Source: Natroniella sp046097105 (lineage in GTDB: Bacteria; Bacillota; Halanaerobiia; Halobacteroidales; Halobacteroidaceae). From it: DNA of 64,000 nucleotides. The notes beneath the pieces are model-generated. The model worked only from the letters and a program-made list of their open reading frames with translations, ran no database searches and was not told the DNA's origin. Made by a program: the position numbers and the translations under genes. Numbering within the stretch: the first letter of the stretch is position 1; every line of letters starts with the position of its first letter. Below, in pieces: positions 52,047 through 60,682 of the stretch. The stretch is taken from the NCBI RefSeq assembly GCF_046097105.1, contig NZ_CP175562.1, forward strand, positions 558,001 through 622,000, written 5' to 3'.

Positions 52047-52409
52047 GTGGCTAAGAAAATATTAATAACTGATGATGCTAATTTTATGAGAACAATGCTA
52101 GCTAAAATAATTGAAGAACAAGGGTATGTAGTAGCTGGAATGGCGGAAAATGGAGAGAGAGCTATAGATCAATATAAAGAATTAGAACCTGACTTGGTGA
52201 CTATGGATATTACTATGCCAGGGATGGACGGGATTGAAGCTACCAAAAAGATAATGGAGTATGACCCAGATGCTACTATAATTGTTTGTAGTGCAATGGG
52301 GCAAAAGCCTATGGTACTAGAAGCAATCGAAGCTGGAGCAAAGGACTTCATAGTAAAGCCTATTAAACCGGAAAAGGTTAAAGAGACATTAGAAAAGTTA
52401 CTTGACTAG
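52047..52409 (+). CDS. cheY: Single-domain CheY-like response regulator
   Basis: 120 residues, GTG start behind GGGGGG. ITDDANFMRTML (acidic pair), acceptor Asp in VTMDITMPGMDGIEATK about residue 54, Ser in IVCSAMGQ, and IVKPIKPEKV lysine. Typical CheY of Firmicutes, signalling to the flagellar switch. No other chemotaxis gene is near apart from the MCP-like protein at 31 kb. Confidence 0.9.
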   Translation: MAKKILITDDANFMRTMLAKIIEEQGYVVAGMAENGERAIDQYKELEPDLVTMDITMPGMDGIEATKKIMEYDPDATIIVCSAMGQKPMVLEAIEAGAKDFIVKPIKPEKVKETLEKLLD

Positions 52410-52465
52410 AACCAATTAATTACGGAAAGTCCTTTGTTAAAAAGAATAGATAATATTTTTTATAT

Positions 52466-52512
52466 CGTATGGTAGGAGCATTTATATTTGTTCCTATTAT
52501 ACGGTCTTTTGT
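52466..52512 (+). terminator. Terminator after cheY
   Basis: A 12-bp stem (CGTATGGTAGGA with TCCTATTATACG, two G-U pairs) with a 14-base loop, then GTCTTTTGTTTTTT. Confidence 0.82.
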
Positions 52513-52694
52513 TTTTTGATGGTTAGAAATAAGTTTTTTTAATTAAATAATAAAAAAGTTGTCAAATAAAGAGGGAAAAATTATTTTTTAGTGAAATTCA
52601 TTATGTAGACTAAAATTAAATACTAGTCATCATTGATTAAATTTATATTTTATGGAAATAATAATTATATAACAAGATTAATAGGAGGATTACT

Positions 52695-52979
52695 ATGACA
52701 AATAAAGCAATTAAAGCTAATGTAAAAGGTAGAATTCAAGGTGTTGGTTATAGAGCAAGTACACATCAAAAAGCTACTCGTTTGGGGATTAAAGGTTATA
52801 TAAAAAGTACCTCTGGGAATGAATTAGAGGTAGTGGCTGAAGGAGCTGAGCAAAAGTTAGAAGAGTTGATTAAATTTTTGGAGGAAGGGCCAAATAAAGC
52901 TGAGGTAGAGGAGTTTAGTTATGAATGGATTGAGCCAAAAGAAGAGTTTATTAGATTTGCTATAAAGTATCAAGTATAA
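52695..52979 (+). CDS. acyP: Acylphosphatase
   Basis: 94 residues, the standard size. Phosphate-binding GRIQGVGYRASTHQKATRLG holds the catalytic Arg; Asn in GYIKSTSGNELEVVAEG and the C-terminal FAIKYQV fit the family, although the usual GWVxN motif reads GYIKS so the catalytic Asn position needs checking. It hydrolyses acyl phosphates such as acetyl phosphate. Monocistronic. Confidence 0.88.
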   Translation: MTNKAIKANVKGRIQGVGYRASTHQKATRLGIKGYIKSTSGNELEVVAEGAEQKLEELIKFLEEGPNKAEVEEFSYEWIEPKEEFIRFAIKYQV

Positions 52980-53093
52980 ATCTAAATAAGAAATTGGTTT
53001 TTAGAATATAGTTTAGCCTATTTGCAATTAAAGTTTATAAGAGTATTATATTTCAGTTTTTAAAGTGATAAATAGTGAGGTGAAGAATAAAAG

Positions 53094-53363
53094 GTTAATC
53101 GGTTAATATTGCTGATTTTTTAACCTCACTAATAATCATAACCTTCTAGTATTTTTAATTCTTTTTTCAGTTCTGTTGAGGTTAATAGAATAATTGCTGC
53201 AACGATTATTATGTGCTCTGTCTTGATCGATTTATTTGATGGATATGTAGCTAGAAAGTATCACTTCGATTCAGTTTTAAGAAGAATACTAGATTTTTCA
53301 GCAGAGAAGTTAACTATTGTTTTAAGGATAGATTATGTTATTTATGCTTATAATCAAGAGTAG
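53094..53363 (+). pseudogene. Decayed CDP-alcohol phosphatidyltransferase (pgsA-like)
   Basis: An open frame from 53142 reads VLIDLFDGYVARKYHFDSVL then RRILDFSAEKLTI. This is the DxxDGxxAR-x8-GxxxD-xxxD motif of the family, with the Gly changed to Arg and the last Asp to Glu, and it ends about 50 residues later. A second frame upstream (53094 on) reads VNRLILLIF, like the family's first helix, but is broken by stops. The surrounding 482-bp gap (52980-53461) has no other gene. Metal-binding residues are lost, so it is presumed non-functional. Confidence 0.6.
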
Positions 53364-53461
53364 TTTGTTAATTGGGAGCTATTATGCTTCTGATTTGTTT
53401 TTTTATATTAGTAAAAATTATAGTTTGAATTTTTGAAGGTTATTTTTGAGGAGGAAGAGAT

Positions 53462-54145
53462 GTGTCACTGACAATTGCTGCTGCAAGTTATAAGGTGTTA
53501 GAGGAGGCTGGTACTTTACTTGACCACTCTCAACTTACTAGAAGAGTTGGAACTTTAGTACCTGTGAAAGACTCTGATTCAGTTCGAGCTAGTATATATA
53601 ATGATTCTAGATTCGTAAAATTTGTTTCTGGAAAACTAGGTTTGAGAAAGTGGTTGTTAAATGGAACTTCTTTTATTCTTTTTCCTTCGTTGGCCCAGAT
53701 TAAGCGTGGTTTTATAAGTATTAATAATTATCAGTATCTATTTCCTCAATCAAATATAAAGTTACTTTATGAGAACGAAAAGTATCATCTAAAGTTAAAA
53801 AATAATCGACTTAGAGGGTTTGCTACATTGTATAACAAACTTCCATCTAGGTTAACTAGTATATTAATAGAAATCGTTGCCTTAGAAGAAGGTAATTATA
53901 TTTTAAAGAATAAAAATATTGAAATAGAAGGTAATAGTTTGTATAAGGAACTAATTTTAGAAGTTTTAAATGAAAAAGGAATTAAAAGAGCTGAAAATTT
54001 ATTGAAAGAGGTATTAATAAGAGCAAAAGAGATAGGGAGATTAGAGCAATTACTTCCGTTGTTACCGTTAGAAGAGGCGATTAAAGAAATACCACAGATT
54101 TATAAACCAACAAAAGGTTTATTTAAGCTTAATAAGTTTTATTGA
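53462..54145 (+). CDS. HARE-HTH-like domain protein of unknown function
   Basis: 227 residues, GTG start behind GAGGAGGAAG. Residues 1-75 resemble the HARE-HTH domain seen in RpoE-delta and restriction-linked proteins (IAAASYKVLEEAGTLLDHSQ, SVRASIYNDSRFVKF). The rest is mixed helix and strand, Lys/Asn-rich and low in known motifs. The middle includes a hydrophobic LLPLLPLEEAI run. A DNA- or RNA-polymerase-associated factor is possible; this is inference. Confidence 0.65.
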   Translation: MSLTIAAASYKVLEEAGTLLDHSQLTRRVGTLVPVKDSDSVRASIYNDSRFVKFVSGKLGLRKWLLNGTSFILFPSLAQIKRGFISINNYQYLFPQSNIKLLYENEKYHLKLKNNRLRGFATLYNKLPSRLTSILIEIVALEEGNYILKNKNIEIEGNSLYKELILEVLNEKGIKRAENLLKEVLIRAKEIGRLEQLLPLLPLEEAIKEIPQIYKPTKGLFKLNKFY

Positions 54146-54216
54146 TGTATAAATTAATGTTATGTAAGAAATGATAGATTATATACTATCTGATTTGGGA
54201 GGGAATAAATTAGATA

Positions 54217-54651
54217 ATGAAGTCAAATTCTTGGAATCCATTTAGGGAAATAAATACTATACGGGAGCAGATGAATAGATTTTTGGATGAAAGGTTACCC
54301 GAGCAAGAAAAAACTTATCCAGCAGTTGATATTTATGAAGAAGGAGATAATTTAGTTGTTAAGGCAGACTTACCAGGGATACGGCCTGATGATGTTGAGT
54401 TAATGGTTAGTGAAGAAACTGTTATTGTTAAAGGGCAGTATCAAAAAAAAGAGATAACTAAAGAGAATAATGAATATTATTATGAAGAAAGAAGTAGAAA
54501 TGAAATTCAACGAAGAATTACATTGCCTCTCAAGGTTAAGCATCAAGAGGCTAAAGCAGATATAGAACACGGCGTAATGGAGATAATAATCCCTAAAGCT
54601 GAAGAGGAATTGAATAAGGTTACTAGATTAAAATTGAATAATGGAGAATAA
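54217..54651 (+). CDS. Small heat shock protein Hsp20
   Basis: 144 residues. Alpha-crystallin domain (about 35-140) with VDIYEEGDNLVVKADLPGI and the closing VEHGVMEI-like IEHGVMEIIIPK. A short N-terminal arm (NPFREINTIREQMNRFLDE) precedes it. ATP-independent holdase in the cytosol. It has its own GGGAGGG ribosome site and a strong terminator. Confidence 0.95.
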   Translation: MKSNSWNPFREINTIREQMNRFLDERLPEQEKTYPAVDIYEEGDNLVVKADLPGIRPDDVELMVSEETVIVKGQYQKKEITKENNEYYYEERSRNEIQRRITLPLKVKHQEAKADIEHGVMEIIIPKAEEELNKVTRLKLNNGE

Positions 54652-54658
54652 TAACATA

Positions 54659-54697
54659 AAAAGGGCCAAGTATATTAATATACTTGGCCCTTTTTAT
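54659..54697 (+). terminator. Terminator after hsp20
   Basis: Perfect stem AAGGGCCAAGTATAT / ATATACTTGGCCCTT with a TTTTT tail. Confidence 0.95.
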
Positions 54698-54875
54698 GTT
54701 ATTATAAAAGATTGTTTAAACTAAGATATAGTTTAAAGTTAAGCCAATATAATAATTTAATCTTTAATTAAATTTAATCTTGAAGTTAATAAGAAATATT
54801 AAATTTAATCATTTTTTTTATTGCTATTGAGTATAAATATAGTGAATTAGAAAAATTATTCTGGGGGCTAAAGAT

Positions 54876-55148
54876 GTGTTTATAGTACAAGATAGAATTG
54901 TTTTAGGAATGGCATTAATTAGAATTATGTCAGGAGTTATTGAAATTTCAGCTGCTATGTTGATGTTGAGATTTAATTCAAGAGAAGTAGCTTTTAAAAT
55001 TAATTCTTTTTTAGCTCTAGTAGGGCCAACAGTAATGATTTTAGTAACCAGTTTAGGATTAATAGGATTAGCAAGCAAATTTTCTATGTTGCAGATGGTG
55101 GTAATTATTTTAGGTGTTCTTTTGATCTTTGTAGGAATGAAACTATAA
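54876..55148 (+). CDS. yqhV: YqhV-like DUF2619 membrane protein
   Basis: 90 residues, GTG start behind GGGGGC. Three hydrophobic helices; matches the YqhV/DUF2619 family of spore-forming Firmicutes (MALIRIMSGVIEISAAMLML, ALVGPTVMILVTSLGLIGLA). In Bacillus it lies beside spoIIIA genes. It precedes comA by 18 bp, so it may share its transcript. Confidence 0.75.
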   Translation: MFIVQDRIVLGMALIRIMSGVIEISAAMLMLRFNSREVAFKINSFLALVGPTVMILVTSLGLIGLASKFSMLQMVVIILGVLLIFVGMKL

Positions 55149-55166
55149 AAAACATAATGGGGTGAT

Positions 55167-56012
55167 GTGGTGAAGGAAAACGGTTGGGGACTTGATTTTG
55201 ATTTTCCCTTGCTTGGGAGGGAAGATAAACCGCGTAGAAATGGTTTAACGATGGTTTTGGATAAAGGATTGGGATTGAGTGAAATGAAAGATTTATTGGA
55301 TTTAAATGCAAATTATATTGATTTTTTAAAATTAAGCTTTGGAACGTCAGCTTTATACCCTCAGAAAATATTGCAAGAAAAGATTGAATTAATCAAATCT
55401 TATGAAATTGATGTTTATCCAGGTGGTACCTTTTTTGAAGTAGCAATTATTCAAAATAAGAAAGATGAGTATCTTAAGCAAGCAAAGCAATTAGGATTTA
55501 CAGCAATTGAAATATCTGATGGAACGATTGATCTATCTGTTAATTTAAGATCGAATTTAATTCAACAAGCCAATAAGTTAGGATTTAAAGTATTAACTGA
55601 GATTGGAAAAAAGGATAAAGGAGAAAAATTTAAGATAAATAAAATGGTTAAACAACTGAAGAGGGATTTAGCTGATGGAGCATATAAAGTAATTATTGAA
55701 GCTCGTGAGTCGGGAACTGGAGTTTCTATCTATGATGAAGAAGGAAAAGCAGATGAGTTTAAGTTAAAAAAGTTATTACTAGAAGCCCCTAAACCAACAG
55801 ATATTATCTGGGAAGCTCCTTTGAAAAAACAACAAGTATTCTTTATTAATTTGCTAGGAAATAATGTTAACTTGGGAAATATTAAAGCAGATGAGATACT
55901 GGCATTAGAATCTTTAAGAACCGGTCTGCGGGGAGATACTTTTAAGACAGTGATTAATAATTCTCAGTCATCATTGGAAAAAGAAAAGGGATTTATAGAG
56001 ATGGATTTTTAG
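55167..56012 (+). CDS. comA: Phosphosulfolactate synthase ComA
   Basis: 281 residues, GTG start (a second GTG follows). (beta/alpha)8 enzyme that adds sulfite to phosphoenolpyruvate to form phosphosulfolactate. Family motifs: RNGLTMVLDKGLGLSEM, YIDFLKLSFGTSALY, VYPGGTFFEVAI, AIEISDGTIDL, and VIIEARESGTGVSIYDEEG. In archaea it starts coenzyme M synthesis; in spore-forming bacteria it makes 3-sulfolactate stored in spores. Paired with comB 44 bp later. Confidence 0.93.
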   Translation: MVKENGWGLDFDFPLLGREDKPRRNGLTMVLDKGLGLSEMKDLLDLNANYIDFLKLSFGTSALYPQKILQEKIELIKSYEIDVYPGGTFFEVAIIQNKKDEYLKQAKQLGFTAIEISDGTIDLSVNLRSNLIQQANKLGFKVLTEIGKKDKGEKFKINKMVKQLKRDLADGAYKVIIEARESGTGVSIYDEEGKADEFKLKKLLLEAPKPTDIIWEAPLKKQQVFFINLLGNNVNLGNIKADEILALESLRTGLRGDTFKTVINNSQSSLEKEKGFIEMDF

Positions 56013-56055
56013 TATAATAAAATTAATAATCTTGATTTAGGAGGAGTAATGAAAT

Positions 56056-56757
56056 ATGAAGGTTGATCTAATTTTTTCAGCAAATGAAATTCAATCCAAA
56101 GATGCAAAGGATAAGACTGTGGTTGTAATCGATACTTTGCGAGCTAGCAGTACGATTATAACAGCTTTAGCACGAGGATGTAGAAAAGTAATTCCTGTCT
56201 CTGAAATTAAGGTAGCTAGAAGGTTAAGTGGAAAATTTAAAGGAAACTCTTTGTTGGCTGGTGAGCGACAAGGAACTAAAATAGAAGGGTTTGACTTGGG
56301 TAATTCTCCACGAGATTATATTTCAAAAAAAGTTAGAGATAAGGTGATTATTTTAACAACAACTAACGGTACAAAATGTTTTGAACCTTTAACTGAAGCT
56401 AAAAAGATACTAGTAGCATCTCTTTTAAATATAGAGCAGGTTAGCACTGAGTTAAAATCTAAAAAAGAAGTTCTCTTTTGTTGTGCTGGAGTTGTTGGTC
56501 AATTTGCTTTAGATGATTTTATTACTGCGGGCAAGATTTTAGCAGAATTGATTACAGAGGTTGAAGTTAATTTGAGTGATCGTGCATTAGTTGCTTATCA
56601 GACTTATGTACAGAATGAAAATAATATAGTGACTATTTTAAAACGATCAAAAAGTGGAAAAAATTTAATTGAGCTTGGCAAGGAAGATGATATTGATTAT
56701 ATTGTTAAAGAGCAGGAAAATTATTTACCTTATTATGAAGATGGAGAAATCAAATAG
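56056..56757 (+). CDS. comB: 2-Phosphosulfolactate phosphatase ComB
   Basis: 233 residues, same family as archaeal ComB. VVIDTLRASSTIITALARGC holds the Mg2+/phosphate site, and LLAGERQGTKIEGFDLGNSP and TTTNGTKCFE follow. It turns phosphosulfolactate into sulfolactate. Direct neighbour of comA. No comC or comD is seen, so sulfolactate is the likely end product here. Confidence 0.93.
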   Translation: MKVDLIFSANEIQSKDAKDKTVVVIDTLRASSTIITALARGCRKVIPVSEIKVARRLSGKFKGNSLLAGERQGTKIEGFDLGNSPRDYISKKVRDKVIILTTTNGTKCFEPLTEAKKILVASLLNIEQVSTELKSKKEVLFCCAGVVGQFALDDFITAGKILAELITEVEVNLSDRALVAYQTYVQNENNIVTILKRSKSGKNLIELGKEDDIDYIVKEQENYLPYYEDGEIK

Positions 56758-56761
56758 AGTT

Positions 56762-56790
56762 AAAATGCGTCAGGGCCAACCTGGCGTTTT
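56762..56790 (+). terminator. Hairpin after comB
   Basis: AAAATGCGTCAGG / CCTGGCGTTTT with GCCAA loop, one bulge, then ACAATATAG. Moderate terminator. Confidence 0.55.
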
Positions 56791-56792
56791 AC

Positions 56793-56925
56793 AATATAGT
56801 TGATAGTATATAGAGTCTAGTATATAGTTAAAAAAGCTTAGAAACAATTATTTTTTAAGCTTGACTTTATAATGTTTTTAAGATATTTTGAGCTCTAATT
56901 ATTAATTATCAACTATATATTATAA
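56793..56925. repeat. Short inverted-repeat element after comB
   Basis: Outer arms AATATAGTTGATAGT (56793-56807) and TATCAACTATATATT (about 56907-56921) are complementary with small bulges, extended by AGAG/CTCT. Inside, AAAAAAGCTTA (56830-56840) faces TTTTAAGCTT. No ORF. Possibly a MITE-type or REP-like repeat; the gap to the next gene is short. Confidence 0.5.
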
Positions 56926-56947
56926 ATTTGTAGCTAGTAGTAAGGAG

Positions 56948-57415
56948 TTGAATAGATCAGTGATAGGTAGTTATATATTTCTATTTATTATTTTTGCAGT
57001 AGGTTTGCTAGGACGTTCTTTTGTATTAGTTATTGCTAGTTTAGTTTTAGGGGTTTTGAAATTAAGTGGATTAAGTGGAGTTTTATTGTTAATAGAGAAT
57101 AAAGGTATTAAACTTGGCTTATTATTTTTGTTGCTTTCTGTATTGGCTCCGATAGTAAATGGAGATATATCACTTGCTGATATGGTTAGAAGTTATAAAT
57201 CAGTCTTAGGTGTTTTAGCTTTACTTAGTGGAATTTTGGCTACTAAGGTAAATGGAATGGGACTAAATTTATTAGATAGTAGTCCAGAGTTAATTGTAGG
57301 GATAGTTTTAGGTTCAATTATTGGAATTATCTTTTTAGATGGAATTCCTGTTGGCCCGTTGACTGCGGGAGGATTAATGGCGTTATTTTATCAAGTGTAT
57401 TTACTATTAAGTTAG
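56948..57415 (+). CDS. ytwI: UPF0756 (DUF441) membrane protein, YtwI-like
   Basis: 155 residues. Four to five hydrophobic helices with the family end IIGIIFLDGIPVGPLTAGGL. TTG 56948 touches the ribosome site AAGGAG, so GTG 56960 is an alternative start; both give the same core. Function unknown. A small gene follows 10 bp later. Confidence 0.85.
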   Translation: MNRSVIGSYIFLFIIFAVGLLGRSFVLVIASLVLGVLKLSGLSGVLLLIENKGIKLGLLFLLLSVLAPIVNGDISLADMVRSYKSVLGVLALLSGILATKVNGMGLNLLDSSPELIVGIVLGSIIGIIFLDGIPVGPLTAGGLMALFYQVYLLLS

Positions 57416-57425
57416 GAGTGGTTGG

Positions 57426-57572
57426 ATGTTGTGGTTGTGGGGAGGAATTGTTGTGATCTTGATTGGGCTATACATAAGTCATCCAAAAGCAAAAGATGAG
57501 AGCCCAAAAAAGGATACTTATGGGTATTATCTAGAGAAATATTCTAGAAGTCAGGGGAAAAAGGAAGATTAA
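57426..57572 (+). CDS. Small membrane peptide (48 residues)
   Basis: Frame MLWLWGGIVVILIGLYISHP (one membrane helix) followed by a charged tail KAKDESPKKDTYGYYLEKYS. Ribosome site AGGAG (57414-57418) is 7 bp before the ATG. It lies 10 bp after UPF0756 and overlaps the stop of the convergent MFS gene. No family recognised; the position supports translation with its neighbour. Confidence 0.6.
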   Translation: MLWLWGGIVVILIGLYISHPKAKDESPKKDTYGYYLEKYSRSQGKKED

Positions 57573-57585
57573 TTATCTTCCTTTT
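57562..57585. terminator. Bidirectional hairpin between convergent genes
   Basis: GGAAGAT-TAATT-ATCTTCC flanked by AAAA and TTTT, lying at the overlapping ends of the small peptide gene and the MFS gene. Confidence 0.75.
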
Positions 57586-58825
57586 GACTTTGTTCATTTT
57601 GTTGTTGATTACCTTCCTTCATATCATCAGGTAATAATATATTTTCATCAACAAATAAATATGTTAAAATTGAGACAATGAGACTGATTACTGCGGCTGT
57701 AATGAACATAACTGTAGTACTTATTTCATTTAACAAACTAAAAGCTGGAGGGCCAAAGGCAACTCCTAAAAACCGAGAACTACCATAAATAGAGGTGATT
57801 CCTCCACGTTGCTCTTTAGAGGCTGTACTGGTTACTAAGGTATTTAAGGCTGGCAAGACCAATCCATTACCAATACCTAACAATGCAAGTAAAGCTACAA
57901 ATAAGACTATTCCATCTAGAAAGGGTAAAGTTGCTAAAGCAATTGTATCAATAAGTAATCCTAGTGCCATTGTTTGTTTGAAGTATTGGCCCTTATTTTT
58001 AAGGTATAGTCCAGATAGATATGCAGTAGTGGACATAAATAGGATTGGTAATGAGATTAATAACCCCTTCTTTAAGCCAGTAATATTATATTCAGTTTCA
58101 AATAAGTCAGAGATAAAGGATAGTACTCCAAACAGAACAAATAAGATTGTAATTCCAGCTAAGAGACTGAAAAATAATGGCTTTCCTTTTTCTTCAAAGA
58201 TATTTTTTATCTTACCTAAATATTTTTTTATATTATCCTCTTGTTCTTCTCTATCTGGTTCTTCAACGATAAAATAGACAGCAATTACGATAGGAATTGT
58301 TAATATGGCGTAAGAGAAAAAGAGAGCATACCAGACAATTAGGGCAATTGCTGCTCCTAAGATAGGACTGAGAACTTTTCCTAATCCATTAGCAGCTTCA
58401 ATAATCCCTAAAGCTTCGCTGCGTTCGGTTGATTGGAAGATATCTCCTACTAAAGCAATTACAATAGGGTAAGTTCCTGCTGCTCCAATTCCTTGAACAA
58501 CTCGACCCGCTAAAATTATATAATACCCATTTTCTTTTAGGAAAGCAGCAGCTAAACCAGAGAGGACTCCCCCTAATCCGTAGATAATTAAAGATGGAAT
58601 TAATATCTTTTTTCTTCCATGTTTATCAGATAGATATCCTAAAATTGGGATAGAGATTCCAGCTGCAGCAGAAAAAAGAGTAATCATTAGACCCACCTGA
58701 AACTGAGTAATATTCAAAGCAGATCTTATTTTAGGAAATTCTGGAATGAGCATTGAATTTCCTAATACCATCAAAAACGGGATTGTAGAGAAGACACCAA
58801 CCATTAATTTAGATTTTCGCTCCAT
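57569..58825 (-). CDS. Major facilitator superfamily transporter, drug-efflux type
   Basis: 418 residues, 12 membrane segments. Motif A GYLSDKHGRKKILIPSLIIY between TM2 and TM3 and the DHA1-type motif GRVVQGIGAAGTYPIVIALV in TM4. A charged C-terminal tail follows TM12. Export of a drug or metabolite is likely. Monocistronic; about 145 bp separate it from the next leftward gene. Confidence 0.88.
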   Translation of the reverse strand: MERKSKLMVGVFSTIPFLMVLGNSMLIPEFPKIRSALNITQFQVGLMITLFSAAAGISIPILGYLSDKHGRKKILIPSLIIYGLGGVLSGLAAAFLKENGYYIILAGRVVQGIGAAGTYPIVIALVGDIFQSTERSEALGIIEAANGLGKVLSPILGAAIALIVWYALFFSYAILTIPIVIAVYFIVEEPDREEQEDNIKKYLGKIKNIFEEKGKPLFFSLLAGITILFVLFGVLSFISDLFETEYNITGLKKGLLISLPILFMSTTAYLSGLYLKNKGQYFKQTMALGLLIDTIALATLPFLDGIVLFVALLALLGIGNGLVLPALNTLVTSTASKEQRGGITSIYGSSRFLGVAFGPPAFSLLNEISTTVMFITAAVISLIVSILTYLFVDENILLPDDMKEGNQQQNEQSQKEDN

Positions 58826-58969
58826 TTATTTCAGCTCCTTGTATTTTGAATATATAAATTGAATCAATAATTCTTATTAATAGAATTAACCTCTATTGTT
58901 TTGAGTTAGAAGAGGTTAAGTGAAAAAGTTGAATCCAATTTATATAGATAAAGTTACTAGTATTTGATA

Positions 58970-59272
58970 TTATTGACCATTTGGCTGATAGACAACTCCA
59001 TAACCACCTTGTGGGAAGTTCCAATCAATATTATTGAGTGGACAACCAAAAGGACAAGCTAGACATTCAATACATCTACTGTAATCAACCTTTATTTTAT
59101 TACTTTGTTCTTCCCAGGAGAAGACACGAGTAGGACAATAGTAGGTACAAGGTTTATTTTCACATTTATTTAAACATTTCTTTGGATCTTTAATGCTAAT
59201 ATGAGAATTTTCATCGACTTTAATTGTGACATAATCAAGAGGTGATTGATTATCTTTTAAGAAATTTGACAT
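58970..59272 (-). CDS. fixX: FixX-like ferredoxin
   Basis: ATG 59272 is chosen because it overlaps the fixC stop (TAATG) and follows GGAG. 100 residues. Two iron-sulfur segments: KCENKPCTYYCPTRVFSW and SRCIECLACPFGCPLNNI, typical of FixX. It passes electrons from FixC. Operon with fixC. Confidence 0.9.
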   Translation of the reverse strand: MSNFLKDNQSPLDYVTIKVDENSHISIKDPKKCLNKCENKPCTYYCPTRVFSWEEQSNKIKVDYSRCIECLACPFGCPLNNIDWNFPQGGYGVVYQPNGQ

Positions 59273-60582
59273 TAAAATACACTCCAATCTTGCAAAGCAG
59301 AATAAAGATCTGTAGCTGTTTTTTTAATAGGTTGCATATTTAAAATTTCATTGCGAATTTTTTTCATTTTTTCTGAACTTGATTCTAAACCAACTTCAAA
59401 GAATTTATATGCTGCATCATTTGCTGCCTTGGTCAATAAATAATCAGCATCAGGATGTTTTTTTTCATAATTAGGACCACCTTTACCTTTTTTGATATTT
59501 TTCATAAAGAAGCTATTCATAACCTTTTTATCATAGCCTTTTAATACTTTAGAAGTGTAATCTTCAGCTGCTCTGGCTTGAGCAATTATATCGGCAGCAT
59601 ATAGTCCTGTCAGCATTGCTAAATCCGTTCCTCTTCGACCACTAATCATTACTGCAGCATCACCAGCAACTAAAATTCCATCATCATAAAGTTGTGGCAG
59701 ACTTTTATAGCCTCCTTTAGGAATAATCCTAGATTTATAGGCAACTGTACTTGCTCCCTCTATTAACCGCTTAACTAGCGGATGGGCTTTAAAATGGCTG
59801 AGCATTTGGTAGGGGCTGACACCTTTACTGATGATTTGATTTAGATACCCCCCAACAATTAAAGAAATTGATTCTTTGTTAGTCCATAGTCCTCCCTTAC
59901 CAGCAACTCCAGAGGTAGGATAACCGATCATTCCTACATTTGCTCCCTCGTCTGGTTCAAGGTTGAATCTTGATTCGATTTTTTCAGAAGGAAGGGCCAA
60001 CTCCTCCTTAACATATAAAAACATGCTAGAAGTTTCTATTTTTCCTCTTAACCCAGCTTTTTCAGTTAAGTTAGCACTAGCTCCTTCAGCTAGTAAGACT
60101 ATATCAGCATGGATAATCTCCCCAGAATCTAATTTAACTCCAGCAACTTTCTTACTTAACAACCCATTTTTTTCGTAAATTAAATCTTTAACTAGGGTAC
60201 TTGTCATTAAGTGAGCACCTTCGTTGACTGCTTGTTGAGCAAACCAAGGGTCGAATTTTGATCTTAAAGCAGAAAATTTATTGTAAGGGGATCTTTTATA
60301 TTTTAAACCAGTAAAGCCAACTTTCACTGCTGAATCACGATCTAATAGCCAAAACTCATCTGTGACAAGAGGTCTTTCTAAAGGAGCACTTTTCCAAAAC
60401 TCAGGAATTACTTGAGAAGTTGGTGCCGTATAGATGCTCCCTCCAAACATAGTTTTAGTTCCTGGTTTTTCTCCCCGTTCTATCAAGGCAACGGAAAGAT
60501 CATTTTGAGCTAGTCGAATTGCTGCTGCTGAACCAGTAGGCCCTGCTCCAACAATTATTGCATTATAACGATCATTTCCCAT
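59272..60582 (-). CDS. fixC: FixC-type Etf-quinone oxidoreductase-like flavoprotein
   Basis: 436 residues. FAD motif IIVGAGPTGSAAAIRLAQND and GILVAGDAAVMISGRRGTDL at the second FAD site. FixC takes electrons from FixAB (Etf) and, with FixX, gives them to a quinone or to ferredoxin partners. fixAB are absent here; the only Etf in the window is at 23.7 kb. Fermenters of this order usually lack respiratory quinones, so the acceptor is unclear. Ribosome site is weak. Confidence 0.9.
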   Translation of the reverse strand: MGNDRYNAIIVGAGPTGSAAAIRLAQNDLSVALIERGEKPGTKTMFGGSIYTAPTSQVIPEFWKSAPLERPLVTDEFWLLDRDSAVKVGFTGLKYKRSPYNKFSALRSKFDPWFAQQAVNEGAHLMTSTLVKDLIYEKNGLLSKKVAGVKLDSGEIIHADIVLLAEGASANLTEKAGLRGKIETSSMFLYVKEELALPSEKIESRFNLEPDEGANVGMIGYPTSGVAGKGGLWTNKESISLIVGGYLNQIISKGVSPYQMLSHFKAHPLVKRLIEGASTVAYKSRIIPKGGYKSLPQLYDDGILVAGDAAVMISGRRGTDLAMLTGLYAADIIAQARAAEDYTSKVLKGYDKKVMNSFFMKNIKKGKGGPNYEKKHPDADYLLTKAANDAAYKFFEVGLESSSEKMKKIRNEILNMQPIKKTATDLYSALQDWSVF

Positions 60583-60673
60583 TTTTTCACCTCACTAAAG
60601 CTAAGCTAATCTTATTATTGCCATTTTAAACTTTTTTATGTTAATAGGTCATTTAAATATTTTTTATTTTTAT

Positions 60674-60682
60674 ATAAACTTA
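60674..60682. repeat. Left target-site duplication of the IS4-family element
   Basis: ATAAACTTA, identical to 62127-62135 on the other side of the element. Confidence 0.9.
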
